The notes under the pieces were generated by a model. That model was not told where the DNA came from and did not search any database. It worked only from the letters and a program-made list of their open reading frames with translations. From Geosiphon pyriformis (Eukaryota > Glomeromycota > Glomeromycetes > Archaeosporales > Geosiphonaceae), in assembly GCA_016748015.1 (NCBI GenBank), contig JAAOMT010000061.1, positions 186,001 through 250,000 on the forward strand: a DNA stretch of 64,000 nucleotides, read 5' to 3'. Positions 47,476 to 58,701 of this stretch are shown piece after piece; positions within the stretch are counted from its first letter, which is position 1, and every line of letters starts with the position of its first letter. A program made the position numbers and the translations under genes.

Positions 47476-50400
47476 TTAATATTTATTTGAACAAAGTTCA
47501 AAACTCCAAAAACAAAAACAAAACCTATATTAAAAATTAATCTAACACACCATGCTATTTAACACACAATTATTTCCAATAACTCTGGTACAAATACACT
47601 AAAAAATTGAAAAATATGCTTAGAAAAGTTTTCTATTTACTTTCAACAAAAACAGAAAAGACAACAGTAATCAAGATAACTAACTAAAAACTTCAATACA
47701 AATATTCTATTAAGGAATCATGAATTAACAGCAAACTCTAATCCCATTATATTAAAAACCACAGGTCATATTATTAGAACTTTATCCTACTATTTGTTAT
47801 TAAATAACCAAATTAATATATCATTAAGAACTGCATTCTTATTTACCACAAAAACAATTCTTTAAACCCTTAACTATGTTTACATTTTATTTAAAAGAAA
47901 ATTTTTTAAAAGACCTATTCTAGGAGAATACTTATCATGATTTTTAAACTCACTTTCTTTACAACTAAACTTTCAGACCACTTGGGAACTTAAACTTAAA
48001 TCTGAACCAGAATTTGAGTTTAAACATAACCAAAAAAACAAAGTACCAGAAAAAGAAAAAAAAAAGTAGAATTTTTAAACAAATTAAAACCAGAACCAAT
48101 AGCTTTTTTTGTTCAAATATCTGTAAATTCTTAAAAAATAGCTACTTTCTATATTGCAAAATTGATCAACTTTACTAAAAAAAAAAGATGTTCATATTTA
48201 GATTAAAAAAACACAAAAAACAATTATAACAAATAATTAAAATAAGACTTATAGTTTTCAAACCTTATTATTTTTTTTAAAAGACACAGCTGACTTTTAA
48301 TATTAGAATTTAAATTACAAATTCAACACTTTTACACAGTTTTGAAATACATTTTTAAAATATTTTTACAACTCTAACACTATTATCAAACTTCAAAATA
48401 GATTTAGTACTATTAAATAACAGCTTAATAAAACAGTAATTAAATATTTTAGTAAATTTAATCATGTTTTACAACAGATTAGAGCCATAGAAAACAATTA
48501 TTATATAGCTTCTCAAATTCTTAATTAGTTTGTAAAAAAATTAAGAAGTAGTATTTTAAAATAAATAAAATCATAATATTCAAAATTTACCCTAAGCTGT
48601 TATATTGGCTTAAAATATTAGGTTAGCCAAAGAAAAAATTAACCACAATAAAATAGTAAACTTGGTAATAAATAACAATAATACCAAAGAACTGAAAGAT
48701 AAAATTACTTAATTTAAGGAAAAATTATCTTAAAAGATGAAAAGTTATCTTTTTAATACCAAACCCTAGGTACCAAACTAATATCAACTACTGTAACAAT
48801 AAAACCAAACACCCTTCTAAAATTATGACTATTAAAACTCAAATAAAAACCAACAAAATATACCAATATATTATTATTATTAAAAGTACAAACATATCAA
48901 AGCCAAATATTAATTACTACAGTCTTATTAAAATTCATAAAAAAACAATTTGTGAAAATTATCTTTTAGTAATTAATATATAATATTTTAAAATTAATAC
49001 TTAGTATTAATTTAATAGTATTCTCAACAATAGTTATTATGACAACAAAACCTGGTTCAGTTATAATATTTAGTTCTACTATAACAACTATGACAAACAT
49101 TAACTCTTAGATTACATTTTTAAAACTTGAATTGGAAAAAAAATTATCTATTTCCAAATTTAAACTTCTTGGATCAGTCAACAACAAATACAATAATACT
49201 ATAAAACTTGAGTTAAAATAATAATAGATAATACAATACACTTATATATTATCAACAAGTGTTTTTTAATTTATTTAAACTACAGAATTTTTATAATATA
49301 ACATTTTATAAAGATTAGAACATTAGTATTATCAAAAGTTTTACTGTTAATATTAGTATTAATAATAAAACATTAACAATTATATTTTCTTTTGAACTTG
49401 AGAAAAAAAAATTCACTTTTATTTTGTTTAGCAGAGCTACTTTAAATGAAAATAAACTAATTATTACTATGTATACTAAGACAAAAACAGATAGTAAATT
49501 TATTAAATTAGTTCTAAACAACAGATTAGCAAAAAGCATTATTGATTTTTAATTAATGAACCAATTAGATTATTAAATTAACAAAAACACCAGTACTTTT
49601 ATTATTACCATTAATGAAGCCAAGAAAATACCAATTAAAAAAATTAACTTCTTTTCTTTTAACATAAACAGAATAATTATTTTCACTAAAGTATTAGTTA
49701 TAAATACAACTTAATATTAAGCATTAATCAAAAATAATTGGTTAGAAAAAGGAAAGTTATTTTAAATTAATTGACTCAAAAATTATAACTAATATATTAA
49801 AAACAATACATATAGGTATTTACTATATATAGATATTTTAAAAAAAATTTCCACACAAACAATTTATCCCAATTTGAATTTAAAAAAACATTGAAAACAA
49901 AAACCATCAAAACATATTAGGTTAAATAGGACAAAAATAACTGTAAAAAACTATTATTTGTTCTTAAATAGACTAATAAAATTTTTAATTTTATATTATC
50001 ATACTTTTTTTGTTTCTAATGTCTTCAAAATTATTGTTCAAAATTATAATGTTTAGTTTGTCAAAAAAAACTATCTTTTATAATAACTTGTATTGCTCTA
50101 TACAAAAATAACCAACAGACTACTTACTACTATTGTAACTAATATTACAAAAAAACATATAGATATCCAAAACAATTGGAAAAATAAGATAAAGCTTCTT
50201 GTATTATATGTGAAAAAATTTTACTCAATAAATACAATTGAATTAATATGTAATTTAAAAAAGCCATATGTAACCACACTTGTTAATATACTATTCTTAT
50301 TACTAACTAGATAAAAAGAAAAACTTTCTTTAATATTGTTTATAATAGAGCCCTAAATTACATATATTATTATCTACATAATACCAAACAACTTTATAAT

Positions 50401-51803
50401 ATAGCTAAAACAAATATACAAGATAAAATAACTAAAGAAATTCGAAATTAGAAGACACTAGCAGAAGTTATTAAAGAAGTCATTAGGTACAACTCTTTAT
50501 ACTCTCTACAAAAATTTTAAAATTATTATTAAGAACTTTGTCCAACTCAAAAAAAACAGAAACAATATTTTGTACAAATAAATACTTACCTGTATAAAAA
50601 TTGCTTAATTCTTTGTTAATTACAATAGTGTTTTGACTATTAGTCTTAGTCTAAACTATTTGAAAAAACAGCTTAATTTGAAAATTATTCAGATTATAAA
50701 ATAAGAAATACATTTTACAAATATTAAAAGTGCTATTAGACAATTTGGATACTTTTATTAATTTTCAACAAAAATTGAACATCAAATGTTTTATTAACAG
50801 CAACCAAAAATTTTTTTTAAAATAGATGTATTCAACCAATACTAGATTTGATTTCTAATATTTTAGAAACTAAACACTAATATTAAAATCATTTACTATT
50901 ATTATAATTAACCTAAAATTAGTGTTTGAAATACCAACTAGAACTATAGTATAAATAGCTCTTTAATTTAGTTTAACCAGAAAAAAAATTAATATTAAAA
51001 GAAAAATTATAAACTCCAAATATACTGAAAATCTTATAGTTTTATTATACAATAAATTAAACTAACCATATGTAATTAAACCAAAAGAAAAAATTATACA
51101 AACAATTTTTTTATCTTTATTTCAAATCATTAGATTAATTACTACTAAGACTCAAGAAAAGCTAAGAAAGACCAAATACAGAATTTAAGATCTTGATTTT
51201 ATAAAAACAGTCACATTATATATTGACTATATAGAAACAATACAGGAAAACTTAGACATAATCTGAATTAATAAAATAATTACAATATTATTATTCAAAA
51301 CATACTTATTTAATATATACAAAAAGACAACAAAAAAAGATCTTTTATTCAAACTATATACTTTCTTTTGTAAATAATTTTCAATTGGTCTTATTAATCT
51401 ATATATACTATGCTATAGCTATTTGCAAATAGAAATACCTATTCACAACTTATTTAAAAAAACTATATACTTATCTAAAAATACAGTCTTAGAATATTTG
51501 AGCATAAACATCACTTATTAACATAAACTCCAAGAAATTCTTGACTTCTTCCAGTTAGTGTTATATTGTAAAACTAAACTAACTCTATTAAAATTAAGTA
51601 TTAAATATTATTAAATAACTAATAAAAAATTAATTAAGCTTAATCTTAGATTACTAGACTTTTTACAACAAAGACAATTGTAAGTATTTATCTTAAAATA
51701 CTCAAATATTTTTGCCAAAAAAAATAAGTTTGGACAAACCAATTTGGTTTATTATCAAATTTATACAAAAAATACATTATTTATTAAGCAATATGTTTAT
51801 TAA
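47476..51803 (+). pseudogene. Gag, protease, Cys-rich and pre-RT parts of Gypsy-2
   Basis: Recognised by comparison with Gypsy-1: the gag C-terminus at about 48510-48720 (QILNxFVKKLRSSILK); protease at 49375-49560 (SFELEKKKFTFILFSRATL, then KFIKLVLNNRLAKSIID, where Asp of the active site reads Asn); Cys pairs near 50195 (CIICEKILLNKYN) and 50240-50280; and the pre-RT stretch ILKYSNIFAKKNKFGQTNLV at about 51690-51750. It then reads IKQYVY up to the LINE D insertion point. Confidence 0.65.
51793..51803. repeat. Left target-site duplication of LINE D
   Basis: ATGTTTATTAA, identical to 58691-58701. Removing LINE D and one copy rejoins the Gypsy-2 frame. Confidence 0.85.
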
Positions 51804-51909
51804 AAATATTTTAAAGTCTTAACCCTGACCACAATGAGAGCAAAAGATAATTTTGAAGAAATTGCTTTTTTTTTTCCCTCTCACCTCAGTTCCTGTTAAC
51901 TATTTCTTC

Positions 51910-53873
51910 TAACTTACCTTTATTTGTTGTAATAGAACTGGTGGGCTCATCTGCTGGTGGTTCTGGTTTGGGTTCAGCTGGTTTGGAGACCTGTCAGAGT
52001 GCTAAAAACAAGCATGTTGATATGGTCTACACCCATGGTGCATTCTACAAAAAGCCTAAAAAGCCTACAGCTAGCGTTTTGGTTAAGTCGTCTGCTAGTC
52101 CTCTATATTTGGAAGACTTGGGTGGTGACAATGATAAGCTGGCAGCATTCTGGGAAGCAGAGTGGGTAGTGTTCTGGCAGTGTAAGTGGTCTTTCGGATG
52201 TCAAGAATTTGGAGAACTTAGTTGCCAAAGAGACAAGCTACATTAATTCAGGTAAGGACGACGAAATGGATGAGACTACATCACGTAGGACTCGCATTCG
52301 GACGTATGTGTTGGAACAACCTCTTAAGGTGCTTCTATTTGCTACTATGAACAATGATGACAATGATTCCATGTTGCCGCCTTCTAAAATCAATGGGCCC
52401 AATCAGCTGCCTTCTTCTAAATCACGTGTTCTCGAGAGTTGTAGTTTCAAGCCAGTGAAATTGTTTGCTCTAGATGTGAATTTGTCAGCTGTTCCTGGCA
52501 GGACTAATAGTAATAAGCTTATTTCAATCAAAAAAATTTTTTACAAAATTGATGGTTTTGGAGAAGCTTCAACTCCCTCAAAATTTCTTGGTGTTATTTA
52601 TTCGACTTTCACAAGTGAGTCTAGTTTGATTAAGGCCAGAAAAATGGCAGTCTGTGAGAAAATTGTTGTAAATGGTGATCTCAAAAAAGCAAACATTCAT
52701 TCAAATTAGGAAGTGGTTATTAAGGAGATCCCAATGGATCTTCCAAAGCTGGCTGTGGAATCAGTTTTTTCTAAATTTGGTAAGATCATTTCCATCAGAA
52801 TGCAATTGATTGGTCTTTGGCAAAAAACCTGGATTGAATTTGAGTTATCAGAAGTTGCCAGTTTGGTCACTTCTAAGTGGTCTGTTCTTATGGGAAAGGA
52901 TTCAGTTTGTGTAGCACTGGCCGTTAGTGATAAACAAACATGGATATCTAGGGATCAACATTGAGCTATGCTTTATACTTTGCCTGTGAGTACTTCTGCT
53001 CATGATTTGTCTGATTTATTGATGTTATATGGTGGAAAGACTTGTTTCATTGGCTGCAATCCCAGTTCATATGTCTGCAATCAATGTGTAATCATTTGTT
53101 TTGAAAATGAGGCTGCCAGATTGGTTGCTGTTAGTACTATTCCAATTTTTAAGGGTGTTAGTTTGCATTGGGCTAATCTTGTTTTGGCTAGTTGTGCCAA
53201 GTGTGAACAATTTGGTCATATCACTGTCAACTGTTCTGTGGGTAGAAGTTCTGGTATTCATGGGAAGAGAGTGGTTTCTGATCATGATCGGGTTTGCCTG
53301 GCTGGTATATATAAGAAAAAATCGGCTTGTATTGCCTGTCCAGTTTTGTTTGGTGGCAAGACATGGGCTTAAGTTGTTAGTGGCACCCCCTTCCATGCGT
53401 TTCTTTCTGGTTTTTCTGATTCTGGTTTGCATTCTGGTTTAGTTCCTCCTTCAGCAGTCTTTGATCCTTTTGTTGTTTCTCATTTGGGTGATCATTTGGC
53501 GGTTTTGGAGTGCTCTTTGGAGCTTTTGGCTGACTGTGTTTCTGGCATCTTGGTTAGGTTGAATTCTTTTGGTATGGTTTCTTCAGTTCCTTCTTTTTTG
53601 GTCTCCTTTCCTGTTGCTTCTGCAGCTTTGGGTTCTGAAGTGGATTCAAATATGATTGTGGACAATGCTTCAGGTTTTCTTAATATTACCTCCCCTGTCA
53701 CTGATAATGCTGTTGTCGATCTCAGCACTAGTAGTTTCAAGGTTCTTACTGCCAAGGTGGGCAGTTTGGAGACAAAATTGGTCACTTTGGAAGCTTCAGT
53801 TGGTTCAGTTTTGAATAAGTTGAATTTTCTGTGCTCTAGTTTGGGTTTGTTAGCTCCCACAGTTTCTCAATGA
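51910..53873 (+). pseudogene. ORF1 of LINE D
   Basis: N-terminal part from about 51941 (GSSAGGSGLGSAGLETC), a frameshift near 52200, then a Ser/Asp-rich linker. An RRM-like block starts at 52713 (VVIKEIPMDLPKLAVESVFS with IEFELSEVASLVTSKWSVL). A second domain (AHDLSDLLMLYGGKTCFIG) precedes the intact knuckle CAKCEQFGHITVNC at about 53200. After the knuckle comes a helical region with a heptad-like stretch (FKVLTAKVGSLETKLVTLEA). In-frame stops at 52707-52709, 52962-52964 and 53370-53372. The product would package the LINE RNA. Confidence 0.8.
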
Positions 53874-53884
53874 CTTATTTAATT

Positions 53885-54814
53885 TGAAAGATTGCAACAT
53901 GTAATGTCAGAGGTATGAACAATTGTGCAAAGCAAGCAGACATTGTTTGTTGGCATAAGGATATGAACAATCTGGTCTCTATTATTACTGAAACAAAGTT
54001 GTGGGAAAAGATTTGCTCTTGGATCGCTGATAGGTTTGATGGTGTTCGTGTTTTTACTTCTGGTCTGGATTCTGGTCACATGGAATCTGGTATTGCTATT
54101 ATTTTGAATTCTTCATTGGCAAGACATGTGTGCAAGGTTTCAGAGGTGCCTGGTTGGCTCTTGTCAGTGAGGCTGTTTTTTAAGAACAAGCTTTCTGTGT
54201 TGATTCTGGGGTTGTATGCTGGCACTTCCTCGGTGGTTCATTTTTCTCAGGCTGGTGATATCAACTCTTTCATCACTAAAGCAGTGAATGAATCTTCTTT
54301 TGTTATTCTTGGTGGTGATTTCAATGAGGACAGTTCTCACAAATGTGCCAGTTTCAAAAAGTGTTTCGATTTGAGTTTGGTCAACTCTTTGGGTGGGAGT
54401 TTGTTTGTGAAATCTCTGACTTGGTGCAATTCTTGTGGTGCCACCAAGACAATTAACTATGTTTTTGTCTCCTCTAATTTAATTAATGTGGTTGTGAATC
54501 GCAGTGTGGCTGGCATTAATGACTTTTTTGATACTGATCATAGGACTGTTTCTGTGTCTGTGGATATAGGTAGATTGTTGGATGTGCAGCTTTCTTCATT
54601 GTGCAAACAGACCACCAGGAATTGTTGGAAATTTGACATCAAGAATGCCAATAGAGCTAAGTGGTTGGAGTTCAAGGACACTTCAGCTGCTAATGCCTCT
54701 ATGTTTTCGGATGCGTTTGGTGCTGCTGTAAAATTTTCTGATATGGACGCTATGTGGAACATTGTTCACAAAATCATGATTCTTTCTGTGAATGGTACAT
54801 TTAAAAAGAAGTAG
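53885..54814 (+). pseudogene. Endonuclease domain of LINE D ORF2
   Basis: APE-type motifs are all visible: IATCNVRGMNNC, TETKLWEKI (catalytic Glu), VILGGDFNEDSS, SLTWCNS, and DFFDTDHRTVSVS (catalytic D-x-H). It would nick the target strand to prime reverse transcription. A TAA precedes the first motif at about 53881 and a TAG closes it at 54812-54814. Confidence 0.85.
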
Positions 54815-54844
54815 TTCAAGGGCTTTGATGGCATTTTTACCAAG

Positions 54845-56803
54845 GTGTCTTCTAAGTTTCATAAGCTAGAATTGCTGGTTTCAAAGTTGGTCAAGGCTTC
54901 ATGTTTGGTTTCTAGTAAAGAGTTTGTTGCTTTGTTGGAGATGTGGCACAGGCTTGATTCCCCTGGTGCATCAGTGGTGAGATCTTTGTTTCTTTCAGGT
55001 TCTGGTTTCGATCTTATTCATTCTGCACTGGCCAAAGCGAGGAAGTTGTACCATGTTTCTAAGTTGTTGGAATCCAAACATGCTGAGGAATCTTCGATCA
55101 AGCAGGCTATTAGTAAGAGAATAGAAAGTTTTGAACTGGACAAGGGTCACACCATTAGGAGTGTTTTGGAGTGTCCTTTTCACAAGATGGTCTTGGATTA
55201 TCTGGTTATGGAAGATGAGTTGATTTTGGAGCCTGACTCTGTCAAATCAAAGGTGGACAAAATCATGAAGAGGTGGACCAAAAAACATAGGGTGGTTTCT
55301 AATATTTTCAGAGATTGGGCTCTTCAATATTGGCCTTTAGAGTATGTTTTTGATGATGCTTTTTCTGGTGTCATGTGTCTGATTAGTTTTGATGAAATGT
55401 TGGCAGTTGTCAAGAATCTTCCTGATGGGAAGGTGGCTGGTCTTTCTGGTATCTCTAACGAATTGTAGAAGTGTTGTGACAAATCAGTTTTGGATATGCT
55501 TTTGGTGCTCTTGAACCTGTGTTTAGTTAGTGAGTCAGTTTCTGGACCTTGGAAAGAAGCTTGGGTTTCTATAATCCCTAAACCATATAAATGGGAGGGA
55601 ATTCTTACGAACACTTGTCCTATTGCTTTGATTGAAACAGCCTGCAAGATTTTTTCCAAGATCCTTTCAGATAAGATTTCTTCAGCTTGCAGCACTTTTG
55701 ATGTTCTTTGCGGGGACAATTTTTCAGTTCTAAAAAGTACAACAATCCAGTCTCCCATTTTTGCTGTTGGTTCAGTAATTAAAGATGCCCTGGAGAAAAA
55801 CCAAGAACTCTGGTTGGTTTTACAAGACATGTACAAGGCTTATGACTCAGTTGGTTGGGAACATTTTAGGAGAAGTCTGGTTAGAATTAAGATATGTGAG
55901 AAGTTTATTAGATTTTTTGGCAGCATTTACAATAGTCGCGTTAACAAAGTGATAACTGACTTTGGCCTAACTGATGGATATTGTGTTCATGATGGACTGG
56001 ACCAAAAGAAAGTTTTCTCTCCTCTTCTCTGGTGTATATTCTATGATTCACTCTTGTGTGAAGTCAAAAGACAAGATAGTGTGTATGGCTACAGGTTGAA
56101 TTCTCATTTTATATTCATAACTGGCCAGGTAGATCCTCAAGCTGGGCTGTTTTTATTTTTTGCTGCCAGCACTTTTGTCAATGATACTATTTGGGTAGGT
56201 AGCAGCCAGGCTGCTACACAACACATTCTTGATGTTGCTAGTGAGTTTTTCAAGTTTAATGATATTTCTGTAAATAACAACAAAATGGTGGCCATCCCCA
56301 TCAATTGCCAGATGTTGGACCTTCATTTGACTATCAGTGGTGTGCCTATTTCTGTTGCCAAAAAAGGGGAATCTCATCGTTATCTAAGCATTTTTTTATC
56401 TTTTGAGGGTCTTTTGAAGTCCAGCTTAACTAAAGCCCAGGCAGATGTGTGGTTTTTTGTGAATCTAGTTTTAAGAAAGGCAGTTTCTGATAAGCAGTGT
56501 GCATATTTGGTGTTTGTGGTTCTTTTTCTCATCATTAGCTATAGAACTCAGTTCAGTTTCATTTCTGTGGGTGTTTGTAACAAATGGGATACTCTAGTAT
56601 GCAAGATCTTGAAATCTAAGTCTGGGTTGCCCTGTGATTTCCCCAATGATGCACTGCACCACCTCTCATTGTATGGTTTAAAGACTTTTGAGCAGATTCA
56701 GGCTGAGAGTAAATTGGCATCCACTGTTACTTTCACAAATTCTGCTGGTATTTTGGGTTGCCTTTTTTTTTATAGGTCTTATGATCTTCAAGTTCTTAGC
56801 TAG
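54845..56803 (+). pseudogene. Reverse transcriptase of LINE D ORF2
   Basis: Contains ISFDEMLAVVKNLPDGKVAG, a TAG at 55466-55468, WKEAWVSIIPKPYKWEG, CPIALIETACKIFSKIL, VLQDMYKAYDSVGWEHF and VFSPLLWCIFYDSLLC. The catalytic box reads TFVNDTIW; the family form is FVDD, so the first Asp of the pair is Asn (GAT to AAT). A TAG at 56801-56803 interrupts the thumb region. Confidence 0.88.
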
Positions 56804-57180
56804 CACCCGCGTCATTCTTTGCTGTTTCCATCTTGTATTGGTGTCAATCCCTCAAACAATTTTTTGGCTGATGTGGTTCGTATTTTTTCCAGATGTGATT
56901 TGTCTTTGGGTGGCTCTCTGGCTTGTGCTTTTTGTTATCGGTGCGGTACTCCTATGTCTTTGGTTCTTGGTGAACCCTGTTTTTTCAGGTGTGTCTTTTC
57001 ACTTAGACATTATGGAATTGCTTTTGTGAAACAGCTTTGTGACCATAATGGTGATGTTTTCAGTTGGAGAGCCTTCAAGTGTTGGAAGAGGCTAGACTTT
57101 CGTGGCTCAATCTCTTTCTGGTTTGATCTCTCCATTCGCTTTCTTGGTGGTATTGGTCTCCTCTTCTCAAGTTTTTTTTT

Positions 57181-57774
57181 GTGGATGGTCATGCTGTGTC
57201 AGATATTTATCTCTCTCATGATTTTGGTGTGGTTTGTGATATTCTGCTGACTACTGATGCTGCCTACTTTTCTGTGTATACAGATGGGTCTCTGTCTGGT
57301 CTGGGCACTGTTAACATAAAAGCAGATGCTGCTGTTTTTTTTGAGGACATTAACTTGGATTTGGGGGTTGGGATGTCCAGTTTGGTTTCTTCTACTCTGA
57401 CGGAACTGCAAGCCATAGCTTTGGCCCTTGAGTGTGTTCCTTCTTCTCATTCAATTGACTTGTTTTCGGATAGCCAAGCTGCTTTGGATGTATGTAGGTC
57501 AGAGTTTTCACTGGTTCGTCTGGATTTCAGGAACCTCTGTTGGATTGAGCATTGCCACATTGCTACCATTATTCGTCAAAAGAATTTAGATGTGAATTGG
57601 GTTAAGGTAAAGGGTCATTTAGGTGTCTCAGGCAATGAGCATACTGATGTACTTGCCAAAGATGCTGCTCTCTCTACTTGGTGTCTGTCTTATTTAGTTA
57701 GTGAACGTTTTCTGTATGCTGGTGGTACAGCAGTTTCTGGTAATTCTAGACACTTTGTTCGTGATATTTTCTGA
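57181..57774 (+). pseudogene. RNase H domain of LINE D ORF2
   Basis: All catalytic positions look intact: SVYTDGSLSGLGT, LTELQAIALALE, DLFSDSQAALD, and VKGHLGVSGNEHTDVLA. This is the best RNase H among the copies in the window. It ends at a TGA (57772-57774) where other copies read on. Confidence 0.85.
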
Positions 57775-57888
57775 TCAGTTTATCATGCTCGTTGGAAGGT
57801 TGGAGTTGGTTCTTGTGTTGTGGCTGATAGTTTGTGTGCTGATGTCAATTGGTTTAAGTCTTTTATGGTATGACACACCAATTTTTAC

Positions 57889-58557
57889 TTGGCCTTCGGT
57901 TTTACCAGCATGCGCACAGCAAGCTGTCACACTTACTTTATGAAGGCTTTCCATCATTGGCTTCCTGTTGCTGTGTGCAAGCATTTATATGATAGGAAAT
58001 ACCCCAGTGTAATTTATTTGTTCTGTGGTGATGTTGAGATCTCAGATCACATTTTTTCGTGTTCTCAGGATGCCGCAGGCCATGCTCGTTTGTTGGACAC
58101 TTATGCTTCAGCTTGGGGGGCCCTTTCTGGTCTATCTCGCTTTTCTTTATGTGTTTTACAGGTATTGGCTTCTTGTATTTCCAAGGTTGGAATTGGTGTT
58201 GCTTTGTGTAAGGGCTTTGTTTTCAATGACTGGTTTCAGGAGTCTGTCTCGGTTTTTAAAAATTCTAAGGAAGATACTAAAAAGATTGTGGGCTTTGTGT
58301 GTGGGTTTTGTCTTGCATTTTGGAATGATATCTGGTTGGTCCATGCCAAACACTGGGCATTTATGGAGAGGCATGGTTTGATCCCACGTAATGGGTCCGT
58401 TCTCATGTTAATTTTTGGTTTGCCTGTGGCATTTTTGGCTGGTGTGATTAGGCTGTTGAGTATTGCTAAAGCTTTTGGAGTTAGTTTCGGATTTTGCAAG
58501 CTTTGTTTGTTTTTTTTGGGTATTAGGAACACAGTCTCTGTACATATAGATGTGTAG
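57889..58557 (+). pseudogene. C-terminal CCHC-like region of LINE D ORF2
   Basis: LPVAVCKHLYDRKYPSV is followed by YLFCGDVEISDHIFSC. The CX2C of LINE A (CLMC) reads LFC here, so the first Cys is lost. It continues to the natural ORF2 end VSVHIDV and the TAG at 58555-58557. Confidence 0.75.
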
Positions 58558-58690
58558 TGTTGTCCTAACTGGCCTGAGTGGCTGGTTACATATAGAAAGT
58601 ACATGATTCACACCTAGTTTAGATCATTTGTATGATGTATAGTGCTAGGTAACATTTGGATCTCACTCATAAAATAATAATAATAAAAAA
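58558..58690 (+). repeat. 3' UTR and tail of LINE D
   Basis: Begins TGTTGTCCTAACTGGCCTGA, contains GTTACATATAGAAAGTACAT, and ends with (AAT)n and a short A run before the target duplication. Confidence 0.88.
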
Positions 58691-58701
58691 ATGTTTATTA
58701 A
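58691..58701. repeat. Right target-site duplication of LINE D
   Basis: ATGTTTATTAA, identical to 51793-51803. Confidence 0.85.

Larger units (their letters stand above)
51804..58690 (+). mobile_element. LINE D, full-length 6.9-kb RNase H LINE
   Basis: The best preserved LINE here, flanked by an 11-bp target duplication. Order: 5' UTR, ORF1, ORF2 (endonuclease, reverse transcriptase, RNase H, CCHC-like C-terminus), shared 3' tail with (AAT)n/poly-A. It keeps CpGs and far fewer stops than B or E, so it is younger. It is still dead: several stops and a changed polymerase box. Confidence 0.92.

Noticed and set aside
49315-49539. Minus-strand hydrophobic 74-codon open stretch, possible membrane protein
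   Set aside because: It is antisense to the decayed Gypsy-2 protease; the hydrophobic look comes from A+T-rich codons.
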